40,503 nt of DNA from Corallococcus interemptor (GTDB lineage Bacteria; Myxococcota; Myxococcia; Myxococcales; Myxococcaceae): NCBI RefSeq assembly GCF_003668875.1, contig NZ_RAWM01000079.1, positions 1 through 40,503 on the forward strand, read 5' to 3'. Below, piece after piece: positions 7,906 to 15,759 of this stretch (position 1 is the stretch's first letter; every line of letters begins with the position of its first letter). Made by a program: the position numbers and the translations under genes. Below the pieces are notes generated by a model. That model worked only from the letters and a program-made list of their open reading frames with translations, had not been told where the DNA came from and ran no database searches.

Positions 7906-9312
7906 ATGCCGCCCGAAGCCGCCGAGCCCTCCGTGTCATCCTCCCCCCCAGCCAAGGGCGCGCGGGGGGAGTTGCGCGCCCTGCTGCGGCTGGCGATTCC
8001 CCTGTGCATCGCGCAGGCGGGCCAGTCCCTGATGAGCGTGACGGACACCTTCATCGTCGGCCGGGCCGGCACGTCCGCCCTGGCGGCGGTGGGCCTGAGT
8101 CACGCCCTCTTCTTCGCCGTCAGCAGCTTCGGGATGGGGCTGATGATGGGCGTGGACCCGCTGGTGTCCCAGGCCATTGGCGCCGGCAACCCGCGCCGCG
8201 CGCGGGACGTGCTGTGGCAGGGCGTGTGGCTGTCCGCCTTCGTGGGCGTGGTGCTGTGGGCGGTGCTCATCACCGCCCCCGCGGGCCTGCCCTGGGTGGG
8301 CGTGGCGGAGGAGCAGATCGTCCAGGTGCGCGCCTTCCTTCACTTCCGCGCGCCCAGCCTGCCCCTGATGCTCATCTTCCTCACGGTGCGCGCGTACCTG
8401 CAGGCCATCGGGATGCCCCGGCCGCTGGTGGTGTCCGCCGTGCTGGCCAACCTGGTCAACGTGATGCTGGTGCCGCTGTTCGTCTTCGGCGGCGCGTCCC
8501 TCCCCGCCTGGGCGGGGCCGCTCACCCATGTGCCGGCCATGGGCGCGGCGGGCGCGGCGCTGTCCACGCTGTTGTGCACGGCGCTGGAGGTGCTCATCGT
8601 CGCGCGGGCGGTGCAGGCCATCCCGGTGCCGGGCACGCCGTCGCGCAGGCCGGTGAAGGCGGACCAGCTCCGGGCCTTCCGGGTGGGGCTGCCCATTGGC
8701 CTGCACATCGGGGCGGAGGTGGGCATCTTCGCGCTGGCGGGCGTGCTGGCCGCGAAGCTGGGGACGGTGAGCGTGAGCGCGCACCAGATTGCCCTCTCCT
8801 TCGCCAGCCTCACCTTCACCATGGCGCTGGGCATCGGCAACGCGGGCAGCGTGCGGGTGGGCTGGGCCGTGGGCGCGCACGACACGCCGCAGGCCCGCAG
8901 AAGCGGGCTGATGGCCTTCGCCCTGGCCGCGGTGGCCATGTCGCTGAGCGGGCTCGTGTTCGCGCTCTTCCCCCGGGGCCTGGCGAAGCTGGCCGGGGCG
9001 CCGGAGGAGGTGCTGCCGCTGCTGCTGCCCCTCTTGATGGTGAGCGCCATCTTCCAGGTCTTCGACGGCGTGCAGGGCGTGGGCGCGGGCGTGCTGCGCG
9101 GCGCCGGCCAGACGCGCTTCACCTTCATCGCCAACATCCTGGGCCACTACGCCGTGGGCCTGCCGCTGACCCTGTTCCTGGCCTTCCACCTGGGCATGGG
9201 GGTGCTGGGCATCTGGTGGGGCCTGTGCGCCGGGCTCATCACCGTGGCCGCCGCCGTGCTGTGGCGCTTCTGGCGCGTCAGCGCCGGCACCCTCCGGCCC
9301 CTGGAGGGCTGA
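7906..9312 (+). CDS. MATE-family multidrug/toxin efflux transporter
   Basis: A 468-residue integral membrane protein with about 12 hydrophobic helices. The pattern fits the MATE/NorM family: two related halves, an N-terminal segment LMSVTDTFIVGRAGTSALAA, and small-residue helices such as MALGIGNAGSVRVG in the second half. MATE proteins exchange cationic drugs or metabolites for Na+ or H+ across the cytoplasmic membrane; the substrate here cannot be read from sequence. The first about 28 residues are polar and precede the first helix. No Shine-Dalgarno site lies ahead of the ATG, and a promoter ends 6 bases before it. It is followed by a separately initiated LysM gene. Confidence 0.93.
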   Translation: MPPEAAEPSVSSSPPAKGARGELRALLRLAIPLCIAQAGQSLMSVTDTFIVGRAGTSALAAVGLSHALFFAVSSFGMGLMMGVDPLVSQAIGAGNPRRARDVLWQGVWLSAFVGVVLWAVLITAPAGLPWVGVAEEQIVQVRAFLHFRAPSLPLMLIFLTVRAYLQAIGMPRPLVVSAVLANLVNVMLVPLFVFGGASLPAWAGPLTHVPAMGAAGAALSTLLCTALEVLIVARAVQAIPVPGTPSRRPVKADQLRAFRVGLPIGLHIGAEVGIFALAGVLAAKLGTVSVSAHQIALSFASLTFTMALGIGNAGSVRVGWAVGAHDTPQARRSGLMAFALAAVAMSLSGLVFALFPRGLAKLAGAPEEVLPLLLPLLMVSAIFQVFDGVQGVGAGVLRGAGQTRFTFIANILGHYAVGLPLTLFLAFHLGMGVLGIWWGLCAGLITVAAAVLWRFWRVSAGTLRPLEG

Positions 9313-9417
9313 GCGTTTACCGGGATGCAAAGTTGCAGTGAGGGCGAAAAGTCCAAGAATCTGGGAATCGGACGCAACCCCAACCGGGAAGATCCGACAA
9401 TTGGGCCAGGAGCTTAC

Positions 9418-10068
9418 ATGTCCAACTACCGCATCCGCCCTGGCGACACCCTCTCTGGCCTGGCCGCTCGTTTCGGCACCTCCGTGCAGAAGCTGGCGCG
9501 CGACAACAACATCGCGAACCCCGACCTCATCATCTCCGGCCGGACGCTGCGCATCGGGCACTCCGGGCGTGACAGCTTTGACGCGGGTGGTGGCCGTCAG
9601 GGCATCCGCGGCGGTGGCGGCGGGCGCGGTGTGGGCGGCGGCGCGGACGTGGGCGGCCCGACGGGCGTGGCCCCCACCGGCGGGACCGAGAAGGGTCGCC
9701 GGCTGGCGGAGGCGGCGCGCGCGGCGGCCATGGGCATGGGCGGCTACAACAGCCAGGGCCTGTGCGCCACGGGCGTGAGCCGGGCCATCCGCAACGCGCT
9801 GGGCATCGGCGTGTCGGGCAACGGCAACCAGATCGACAACAACCTGCCGCGCGACAAGTTCCGCCAGGTGGACATGTCCCTGGAGGACGCGCTGAAGATT
9901 CCGGGCCTCGTGCTGACGTGGGAGAGCACCTCCTCGCGCCTGGGCAGCATCTACGGCCACACGGCGGTGACGCTGGGCGACGGCCACTCGTCCGCCAGCG
10001 ACTTCATCGAGCGCAACACGACGAACAGCGGCCGCACCGGCTTCAAGGTGTTCGTGCCCATCGAGTAG
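9418..10068 (+). CDS. LysM protein with papain/CHAP-like C-terminal domain
   Basis: A 216-residue protein. A LysM peptidoglycan-binding domain starts at residue 3 (YRIRPGDTLSGLAARFGTS) and ends near residue 45. A Gly-rich linker (GRDSFDAGGGRQGIRGGGGG) leads to a domain with Cys116 (QGLCATGVSRAI) and His181 (YGHTAVTLGDG). Cys and His in these contexts suggest an NlpC/P60- or CHAP-like cysteine peptidase/amidase fold, which is an inference. There is no signal peptide: the LysM domain begins almost at the start Met, although its substrate would be periplasmic. AGGAG with 6-base spacing supports ATG 9418. It is paralogous to the gene at 24593-25300, including the linker. A strong terminator follows. 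Confidence 0.85.
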   Translation: MSNYRIRPGDTLSGLAARFGTSVQKLARDNNIANPDLIISGRTLRIGHSGRDSFDAGGGRQGIRGGGGGRGVGGGADVGGPTGVAPTGGTEKGRRLAEAARAAAMGMGGYNSQGLCATGVSRAIRNALGIGVSGNGNQIDNNLPRDKFRQVDMSLEDALKIPGLVLTWESTSSRLGSIYGHTAVTLGDGHSSASDFIERNTTNSGRTGFKVFVPIE

Positions 10069-10094
10069 CCCGCCGTCCTCACGGCGCTTCTCGA

Positions 10095-10126
10095 AAAGCC
10101 TCCGGGTCCTTCCGACCGGAGGCTTT
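10095..10126. terminator. bidirectional intrinsic terminator
   Basis: A perfect 11-bp stem (AAAGCCTCCGG/CCGGAGGCTTT) with a 10-base loop is flanked by A-rich sequence on the left and T-rich on the right. It lies between the convergent LysM gene (ends 10068) and esterase gene (ends 10153), so it can serve both. Confidence 0.85.
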
Positions 10127-10152
10127 GTCATGTCCGGTGTGCACCGGGGACT

Positions 10153-10866
10153 TCAGGCCGGCAGGTACTGGCGGATCATCTGCCGCCACACGGGCCAGTC
10201 GTGGGTGCCGCCGTCCCAGATGGACAGGTCGTTGCGGATGTCCTTCTGCCAGAGGACCTTGGAGAGGTTCTCGTTGGAGGGGCGGCAGAAGTCGTGCTCG
10301 CCCACGGCCAGGGTCATCTCCACGCGGCGCAGGGCGGACAGGCGGCCGGTGTCGTGAAGGTTGGGCAGCCACTGCGGCGCGGTGTGGAAGTACACCTGTT
10401 CGTCGTGGTGGCCATCCAGGAAGTCCTCCGTCTCGAACTTGCCGCCCATGGAGATGAGGCGCTGGAAGACGTCCGGGTGGCGCAGGCCCACGTTGTACGT
10501 GTGGAAGCCGCCCAGGCTGCACCCGGCGAGCGTGAGGCGTCCCCCGGAGGCGCGGCCGCGCACGAGCGGCACCACCTCATTCAGCACGTAGTCCTCCCAC
10601 TGGGCATGGCGGGCCACGCGCACGGCGGGGGCGACGTCCTTGTTGTACCAGGACTCTTCATCCACCGAGTCCACGCACGCCACGATGTAGCGGCCCGCGT
10701 TGATGCCATCCGTGATGGCGGCGATGAGGCCGAAGTCCTCGGCCTGGAAGAAGCGGCCCTTGCTGGTGGGTACCAGGATGACGGGTTCGCCCGAGTGCCC
10801 GTACAGCAGCACTTCCATGTCCCGGTTCAGCCGCGGGCTGTGCCAGCGGTGGTATTCGCGGTTCAT
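10153..10866 (-). CDS. esterase-D-like putative esterase (alpha/beta hydrolase)
   Basis: A 237-residue cytosolic alpha/beta hydrolase of the putative esterase family (PF00756-like). The nucleophile elbow is GCSLGG with Ser117, the acid is probably the Asp in GEHDF, and the base the His in GGTHDW near the C terminus. Members hydrolyse small acyl esters; the physiological substrate is unknown. AAGGTGG five bases before ATG 10866 favours that start over a GTG at 10875, which would lie inside the ribosome site. It is convergent with the LysM gene and 63 bases downstream of the YqiA-like hydrolase on the same strand, so the three minus-strand genes from 12284 may form one transcript. Confidence 0.88.
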   Translation of the reverse strand: MNREYHRWHSPRLNRDMEVLLYGHSGEPVILVPTSKGRFFQAEDFGLIAAITDGINAGRYIVACVDSVDEESWYNKDVAPAVRVARHAQWEDYVLNEVVPLVRGRASGGRLTLAGCSLGGFHTYNVGLRHPDVFQRLISMGGKFETEDFLDGHHDEQVYFHTAPQWLPNLHDTGRLSALRRVEMTLAVGEHDFCRPSNENLSKVLWQKDIRNDLSIWDGGTHDWPVWRQMIRQYLPA

Positions 10867-10929
10867 GGCCGCCACCTTAACCGGCGCGTTCGCGGCGCAA
10901 GCGAGGCGGCCACACGGGACGTGCTCGGG

Positions 10930-11643
10930 TCAGCCGCCAGTGAACACCTGCCGGGATTGCTCCACACCCCGCCATGGGGCGAGGAAGGCATCCGCCTCCC
11001 GCGCGATGAGCTCCAGCGAGGCCGTCAGCTCGTGGCCATCGTCCACCTCCACCAGGCGGACGTGGCGTTTGCCTTTGGACCATTCGCGCGAATAGCGCAC
11101 GTCACAGGTGTCGTCCTGGCGGCCGTGGATGATGAGCGTGGGCACGCGCACGTCGGGCCAGGGGCCGCGCTTCGCGTCCATCAGCTGGCCCTCCTCCATG
11201 ATGCCGTGGTGCACGCGCGTGCGGCGCTTCTCCGCGTGGTCGTCCGTCTCCAGGGAGCCCGTGCGCTTCCACTCCGCCCAGGCCTGGGGGCCCATGCGGC
11301 GCTGGAGCTGCTCCACGTAGTGGAAGGCGGGGGCCAGGAGCACCAGCGCGCTCACGCGCGGGTCGGCCTCCGCGGTGCGCGCGGCGACATACCCGCCCAT
11401 GCTGGAGCCGATGAGGACGGCGCGGTCGTGCGGGGTGCCCAGCGCGTCCCGCACGGTGTCCAGCATGGTGTGCAGGCTCAGGAACTCCAGCGACGGCACG
11501 CGCAGGTTGAGGCGCTCCAGCGGGATGCCCTGCTTCGCCCAGTACGCGTCCAGCCAGACGCCCTTGGCGGAGAGCGGGCCGGAGGCGAAGCCGTGCAGGT
11601 AGAGCCAGCGGGGGCCGGAGGTGGGGGGCGGCGGCGCGTTCAT
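10930..11643 (-). CDS. YqiA/YcfP-like alpha/beta hydrolase
   Basis: A 237-residue soluble alpha/beta hydrolase. It shows the LYLHGFASGP oxyanion-region motif near the N terminus, nucleophile elbow GSSMGGY with Ser81, a late Asp in IIHGRQDD and a His in DDGHEL, so the triad is complete. The HGFASGP start resembles the YqiA/UPF0227 esterases that act on small acyl-CoA or ester substrates in vitro; the substrate here is unknown. Homology starts immediately after a short proline-rich N terminus at ATG 11643. It begins 20 bases after the stop of the outer-membrane-like gene, which suggests co-transcription. Confidence 0.88.
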   Translation of the reverse strand: MNAPPPPTSGPRWLYLHGFASGPLSAKGVWLDAYWAKQGIPLERLNLRVPSLEFLSLHTMLDTVRDALGTPHDRAVLIGSSMGGYVAARTAEADPRVSALVLLAPAFHYVEQLQRRMGPQAWAEWKRTGSLETDDHAEKRRTRVHHGIMEEGQLMDAKRGPWPDVRVPTLIIHGRQDDTCDVRYSREWSKGKRHVRLVEVDDGHELTASLELIAREADAFLAPWRGVEQSRQVFTGG

Positions 11644-11663
11644 GGGCGCGCACTGTACCCGCG

Positions 11664-12284
11664 CTAGAAGCGCAGCACGGGGCCGGCGACGATGGTCTGG
11701 AGCGGTTTGGCGCACATGTCCACGCTCACCCCCGCGCTGGCGCTGGTGTCGTCCGTGGCCTTGGTGAACTTCACGTCGCAGAACTGGATGGCGGTGGCGA
11801 CGGAGATGCCCCACCGGTCGGAAATCCAGCCGTCCAGGCCGACACGGAAGGCCATGCTGGTGACGTCGAAGTCCTCGCGGCGCAGCTGGCCCAGGCTGTC
11901 CGGGGTGAAGGGCTGCGACCAGCTCTTGGCCAGGCGCGCGCCCAGCCACGGCGTCACCGGCTTGTCGCCCAGGAAGCGCAGGCGGGCCTCCAGGCCCACG
12001 GCCGTGTAGTCCAGCTGCACGCGGCTCATCTCGGACGGGTTCCGGGCCTCGGCGAACTGCTGGCCCCAGGTCTGGGTGGTCTCGAAGACGACGCCCAGGG
12101 ACAGGCCGGGGGGCGTCTCCACGGCGAGCCAGGCCTGGAGGGCGGGGCCCTTGGCGCGCCAGTCGCTGAAATGATCCAGGGTGATGCCGGCGCCCAGGGA
12201 GGCATAGCCGTGCCACCCGTCCGCGCCCGCGGGCCCGGCGCACAGGACGCCCGCCAGGGCCAGCCACTTCCACTTCGTATCCAT
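11664..12284 (-). CDS. small outer-membrane beta-barrel-like protein
   Basis: A 206-residue exported protein. The N terminus (MDTKWKWLALAGVLCAGPAGA) is a signal peptide with a likely cut after AGA. The rest alternates polar and hydrophobic residues in short Gly/Trp/Tyr-rich strands (WHGYASLGAG, AWLAVETPPG, LGARLAKSW) and ends in Phe (VAGPVLRF), the usual terminal signature of Bam-assembled outer-membrane proteins. It could be an 8-stranded barrel of unknown role. Two cysteines near the C terminus may form a disulfide. It starts only 45 bases from the divergent MoxR gene, so the two must share a very compact promoter region. Confidence 0.75.
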   Translation of the reverse strand: MDTKWKWLALAGVLCAGPAGADGWHGYASLGAGITLDHFSDWRAKGPALQAWLAVETPPGLSLGVVFETTQTWGQQFAEARNPSEMSRVQLDYTAVGLEARLRFLGDKPVTPWLGARLAKSWSQPFTPDSLGQLRREDFDVTSMAFRVGLDGWISDRWGISVATAIQFCDVKFTKATDDTSASAGVSVDMCAKPLQTIVAGPVLRF

Positions 12285-12329
12285 GCCGCCACTGTATGCC
12301 GGACCGGGGGCGGGGCTAGGCTTGTGGGC

Positions 12330-13481
12330 ATGTCCGTTTCTTTCGAGGTCGCGGCGGCCGAGGTCCGCGACGCGCTCACCGGCGCGAGCCGGGGCCTGGT
12401 GGAGCGCGAGGCGATGGTGGAGCTGGTGGCGCTGTCGGCGGTGGCGGGCGAGCACCTGCTGGTGGTGGGCCCGCCGGGCACGGCGAAGAGCGAGGCGGTG
12501 CGCAGGACGGCGCGCGGACTGGGCGGTTCGTACTTCGAGTACCTGCTGGGGCGCTTCACGGAGCCGTCCGAAATCTTCGGGCCGGTGGACCTGCGCAAGC
12601 TGCGCGAGGGGCTGGTGGAGACGGAGACGGCGGGCATGCTGCCGGAGGCGGAGGTGGCCTTCCTGGACGAGGTGTTCCTGGGCTCCACCGCCATCCTCAA
12701 CACGCTGCTGGGCCTGCTCAACGAGCGCACCTTCCGGCGCGGCCACACGCGCATGCAGTGTCCGCTGCGGGTGTGCGTGGGCGCGTCCAACGCGCTGCCG
12801 GAGGACGACGCGCTGGCGGCGTTCGCGGACCGGTTCCTCGCGCGCATCTTCGTGGAGCCGGTGCCGGACCCCCGGCTGGAGGAGCTGCTGGAGGGGGGCG
12901 CGTCGCTGTGGGGGGACGTGGCGCCGCGCGTGGCGTCGCTCCAGTCGCTGGACGTGGTGGCGCAGGCGGCGCGGCGCGCGGACCTGGGGCCGGTGCGGCC
13001 GCACCTGGCGCAGGCGCTGCGGACATTGAGGGCGGCGGGCATCGCGCTGTCGGACCGGCGCGCGGTGAAGGTGCAGCGGCTGGTGGCGGCCGCGGCGGCG
13101 CTGGCGGGGCGCGCGACGCCGGGCGTGGCGGACCTGTGGCCGTTGGTCTACGCGGTGCCCACGAAGGAGTCGCAGGCGCTGGCGCGCGACGTGCTGCGCG
13201 ACGTGTTGTCCGCGTCGGAGAACCCGGCGCTGCCGGCCGCGGCGCTGGAGGCGAGCGCGGGACCGCTGGCCCGTGCCCGGCGCATCGCGCAGGCGGGACA
13301 CGCGCTGCTGGAGTCACGGCCCGTGGACGCGGAAGGCGTGGCCGCGTGGCGGCTCAAGCTGGAGGGCGTGGCGCGCGAGATGGACGCGGGCTTCGCGCCG
13401 GAGGCGCTGCCGCAGGCGCTGCGTGAGCTGCGCGGCGCGGTGGCGGCGGTGCTGGAAGAGGCGAGCACTCGCGCGGCGTGA
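12330..13481 (+). CDS. MoxR-type AAA+ ATPase (bpMoxR of a MoxR-vWA-propeller system)
   Basis: A 383-residue AAA+ ATPase of the MoxR/RavA group. Walker A is GPPGTAKS (47-54), Walker B VAFLDE (109-114), sensor 1 lies at Asn154 in GASNALPEDD, and an arginine-finger region reads FADRFLARIF. The stretch YFEYLLGRFTEPSEIFGPVD is typical of RavA-like members. A helical C-terminal part (about 270-383) follows. MoxR ATPases act as chaperone-like remodellers with vWA-domain partners. Here a vWA/propeller gene set begins at 15760 on the same strand, so this is inferred to be the ATPase of that ternary system (Pfam bpMoxR, from memory), although 2.3 kb of other genes separate them. The start at 12330 fits the domain boundary. 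Confidence 0.88.
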   Translation: MSVSFEVAAAEVRDALTGASRGLVEREAMVELVALSAVAGEHLLVVGPPGTAKSEAVRRTARGLGGSYFEYLLGRFTEPSEIFGPVDLRKLREGLVETETAGMLPEAEVAFLDEVFLGSTAILNTLLGLLNERTFRRGHTRMQCPLRVCVGASNALPEDDALAAFADRFLARIFVEPVPDPRLEELLEGGASLWGDVAPRVASLQSLDVVAQAARRADLGPVRPHLAQALRTLRAAGIALSDRRAVKVQRLVAAAAALAGRATPGVADLWPLVYAVPTKESQALARDVLRDVLSASENPALPAAALEASAGPLARARRIAQAGHALLESRPVDAEGVAAWRLKLEGVAREMDAGFAPEALPQALRELRGAVAAVLEEASTRAA

Positions 13482-13613
13482 GGCGGTCCAGGAGTCCTTT
13501 CCGGAAATCCGGCGGAATCCAACGCATGCGGGGCTCCGTATGGGTGGCTGCCAGCGGGACGGCCGCCTTCGGTGTGGCGTGCCGGAGGCATTCCATCCAC
13601 GGGAGGACACCTC

Positions 13614-14473
13614 ATGCGAAACACCTTCGCGGCGTTGGCCATTGCCTCGGCGGCCCTGCTGGCGGGCTGTGGCGACGATGACGACAACAAAACAAGTCCA
13701 TCATCGCGAAGACGCTCACGGAGCTGAAGGGCATCTGCGGCACGGCGAACCTGGGCGAGTCCTTCACCCATATCGGTGACGCCAGCAAGGGCCCGGCGTA
13801 CGCGGACGACGCGGCCACGTTCGAGGGCAAGCTGGCGGCGTTCCTCGTCTATGCCCATGGCGGGCCGGAATCCATCCAGTACACGGATGGCAAGACGTAC
13901 GCGGGCCCGCAGAACATGCCGGCGCTCACGGACAGGCCGCTGTTGAAGTGGATGGGGAGGTCCATGCCCCAGGCCGCGTCCGCCGCGGGATGTCCGCTGG
14001 GATACGACGCGAAGCAGAGCCCCGAGCAGAAGGAGGCCGCGAGAGAGCGTTTCGCGGCCGCCCACCGGGGAGAGAGCCCCGCGCAGGCCCGGCCCGCGCT
14101 GGGGTCGTGAAGAGGTGCCGGCGGCGCTGTTCCCGGGGTTGAAGCGGGAAGCCTGTGGGTGACGTTCGGCGCGGACGACCGGCTGGTGTCCGTGACTGCC
14201 GTGAGCCGGGCGGTGGATCCAGCGCCCATCAGCGCGACGTTCCGCGCGGCGAACGCGATGCTCGTGACGCTGGCGGGGCCACCGGTGAAGCGGGACGGGG
14301 AGGGCAGTGTGGAGGAACTGCGGCAAGGGCTCTTGAGGCAGGCGAGCGCGGAGTACCGCTTCCAGGACTTCTACGCGCTCACCCGCGTCACCAACATGGG
14401 GGACGGGTTCGTACTGACGGAGGAGTACCGCGCCCTGCCGAAGGTCGCGGCGCGGGAGATACCGTCACGGTGA
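13614..14473 (+). pseudogene. frameshifted lipoprotein pseudogene
   Basis: GGAGG precedes ATG 13614, which opens a typical lipoprotein signal (MRNTFAALAI... LLAGC, then an Asp run). The frame stops after 37 codons. At an A4 run (13689-13692) coherent coding moves to another frame (SIIAKTLTELKGICG onward) and runs to a stop at 14110. Near 14106 the first frame resumes briefly with REEVPAALFPGLKRE. Near 14150 coding moves again to LWVTFGADDRLVSV and ends at 14473. Read across the shifts, this is one exported protein of about 285 residues broken at least three times. No family is recognised. One shift could be a sequencing error; three suggest real decay. It lies directly behind the MoxR gene. 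Confidence 0.7.
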
Positions 14474-14484
14474 GGGGATGCACG

Positions 14485-14856
14485 TCATTCAGGCCATCCC
14501 TCGAAGGCGTCCCAACCTTCGGGCGGCGCGTGGAACCCGAGGGCGTCCAGGCACTCGCGGGATGGGTGCAGCCAGTCTGTTGTTGAAAGACTGCCTGACG
14601 GCATCCGGAGCACCTTGTCCGCGAGTGCTCGTACCTGCGGCGCCGCGGCTCGAAACCGCTCCGCGTCGGGGCTTCCCGAGGCTTGCTCGCAGAATGCCGC
14701 GAGCGCGAGAAGCCGCGTGTCCAGCGCCTCCCGCAGAGCGGCTGGAGGGGCCTGCGTGGACCATCCAGCATAAAGGCGAGGCGCGGCCAGGACGGTCAGC
14801 AGGTTGAGTGCTTCCGCGACCAGGGCTGCCTGCTGTTCCCAGGAGGTTTCAGCCAC
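14485..14856 (-). CDS. small soluble protein overlapping the Cys-rich gene
   Basis: A 123-residue, mostly helical, cytoplasmic-looking protein with no signal peptide and no recognised family. The GTG at 14856 overlaps the stop of the upstream Cys-rich gene by 8 bases, the layout of translational coupling. A longer start at 14925 would read through the upstream gene in another frame and is less likely. The N-terminal half is an Ala/Leu-rich helix pair; the C-terminal third is rich in Trp and Pro (TTDWLHPSRE, GWDAFEGWPE). Being paired with a secreted Cys-rich protein, it could be a dedicated partner such as an immunity or chaperone protein, but this rests on layout alone. It ends 11 bases from the convergent pseudogene. 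Confidence 0.5.
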   Translation of the reverse strand: MAETSWEQQAALVAEALNLLTVLAAPRLYAGWSTQAPPAALREALDTRLLALAAFCEQASGSPDAERFRAAAPQVRALADKVLRMPSGSLSTTDWLHPSRECLDALGFHAPPEGWDAFEGWPE

Positions 14857-15184
14857 AGAAGGGTCCCACCCGCGCGTTGAAGGGCAACGTGTGAAACAGC
14901 AGGGCCTTCCCGCTGACGGCTTCACCGTTCATGCATGTGTAGACGGCCCAACCCTTGATGGCGAGATTCTCCATGCCCTTGACGAAGCAGTAGGGACATT
15001 TGCCCTCGCCGCAGCTCGAAACGAAGCATGCGGTGGTCCCGCAGGGAACTGTCGCGGGCCATCCTCGGGCGGTGCACCCAGGCGCTTTCGTCAAGGGCGG
15101 ATCCGCGGATGCAAGCTGGGAAGGCGATGCGGCGAGCACGCCGAGCCCCATCACCCAGCGTTTCAGGCGTCCACGACGCTGCAT
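14849..15184 (-). CDS. small secreted eight-cysteine protein
   Basis: A 111-residue exported protein. A basic start and hydrophobic stretch (MQRRGRLKRWVMGLGVLAAS) end in a signal-peptidase I-like site after ASA. The mature part of about 85 residues holds eight cysteines, including a CPYC pair, enough for four disulfides. GGAGG five bases before ATG 15184 makes this start very convincing and rejects a longer upstream frame. No family is recognised. Possible roles are a secreted toxin or inhibitor, or a redox or metal-binding protein. It is coupled to the downstream small gene by an 8-base overlap and sits in the segment that splits the MoxR gene from its presumed partners. Confidence 0.68.
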   Translation of the reverse strand: MQRRGRLKRWVMGLGVLAASPSQLASADPPLTKAPGCTARGWPATVPCGTTACFVSSCGEGKCPYCFVKGMENLAIKGWAVYTCMNGEAVSGKALLFHTLPFNARVGPFCG

Positions 15185-15219
15185 TGTAGCCTCCATCGCT
15201 TCAGCGGTTCGCCCGGCCG

Positions 15220-15690
15220 TTACACGGAGGGCGTCTGCTCGACGTACTTCGCGAGCTTCGCGAGGGACATCTTCCAGCCCAGCTCGTTGTCCTCGGGCGG
15301 CACTCCGGGTGGGAGGCCTTCGTGCACGGCGTCGAGGTCCGTGCCTCCGTCCTGTGCGTCGCTGAGCGTGAACGTGATGCGCATCTCGCCTTGAAGCGAA
15401 GGGTTGGCCGTTTCGAACTCGGTGGTTTCGATGACCTGTTCGTCCGGCACGAGCTTCACGAAGCGGCCGTGATGCGTGTCGGTGTGCGCGGTCGTCTTGC
15501 CGGTCTCCGTGAGCGCGTCGTACGTGAGTGAGATGCGGAACGCGCCTCCCTCGCGCGGCTCGAAGACGTGCACCTGGCTCGTCATGCCTTCGGGCACCAT
15601 CCACGTCTGGACCGCTCGGGCGTCAAGCAGGGCCCGGTAGACGCTCGAGCGGGGGGCCTTCACGTGTTGGCGGATCCGGGTCGTGCTCAT
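15220..15690 (-). CDS. SRPBCC (AHSA1/START-like) protein
   Basis: A 156-residue soluble protein of the SRPBCC ligand-binding superfamily, AHSA1-type. Signatures are the N-terminal TTRIRQHVKAPRSSVYRALLD helix, the Trp-containing loop TWMVPEG, the EPREGGAFRISLTYD strand pair and the C-terminal EDNELGWKMSLAKLAKYVE helix. These proteins bind hydrophobic ligands or act with ArsR-type regulators; no regulator is adjacent. The family normally starts MSTT, hence ATG 15690; an ATG at 15702 with a weak AGGA upstream is possible. It is divergent from the small bpX-like gene with 69 bases between them, and 35 bases upstream of the Cys-rich gene on the same strand. Confidence 0.85.
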   Translation of the reverse strand: MSTTRIRQHVKAPRSSVYRALLDARAVQTWMVPEGMTSQVHVFEPREGGAFRISLTYDALTETGKTTAHTDTHHGRFVKLVPDEQVIETTEFETANPSLQGEMRITFTLSDAQDGGTDLDAVHEGLPPGVPPEDNELGWKMSLAKLAKYVEQTPSV

Positions 15691-15759
15691 GCCCGGGAGC
15701 ATGGGCGGGGTCCTCGTGCGCTGTACAGCGCGATGCTTTGTTGGGGTTAGAGTGCGGGG

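Noticed and set aside
13689-13692. Programmed -1 frameshifting at the A4 run in the lipoprotein
   Set aside because: The site CAAAACA does not allow good re-pairing after a -1 slip, and further shifts downstream make mutational decay more likely.
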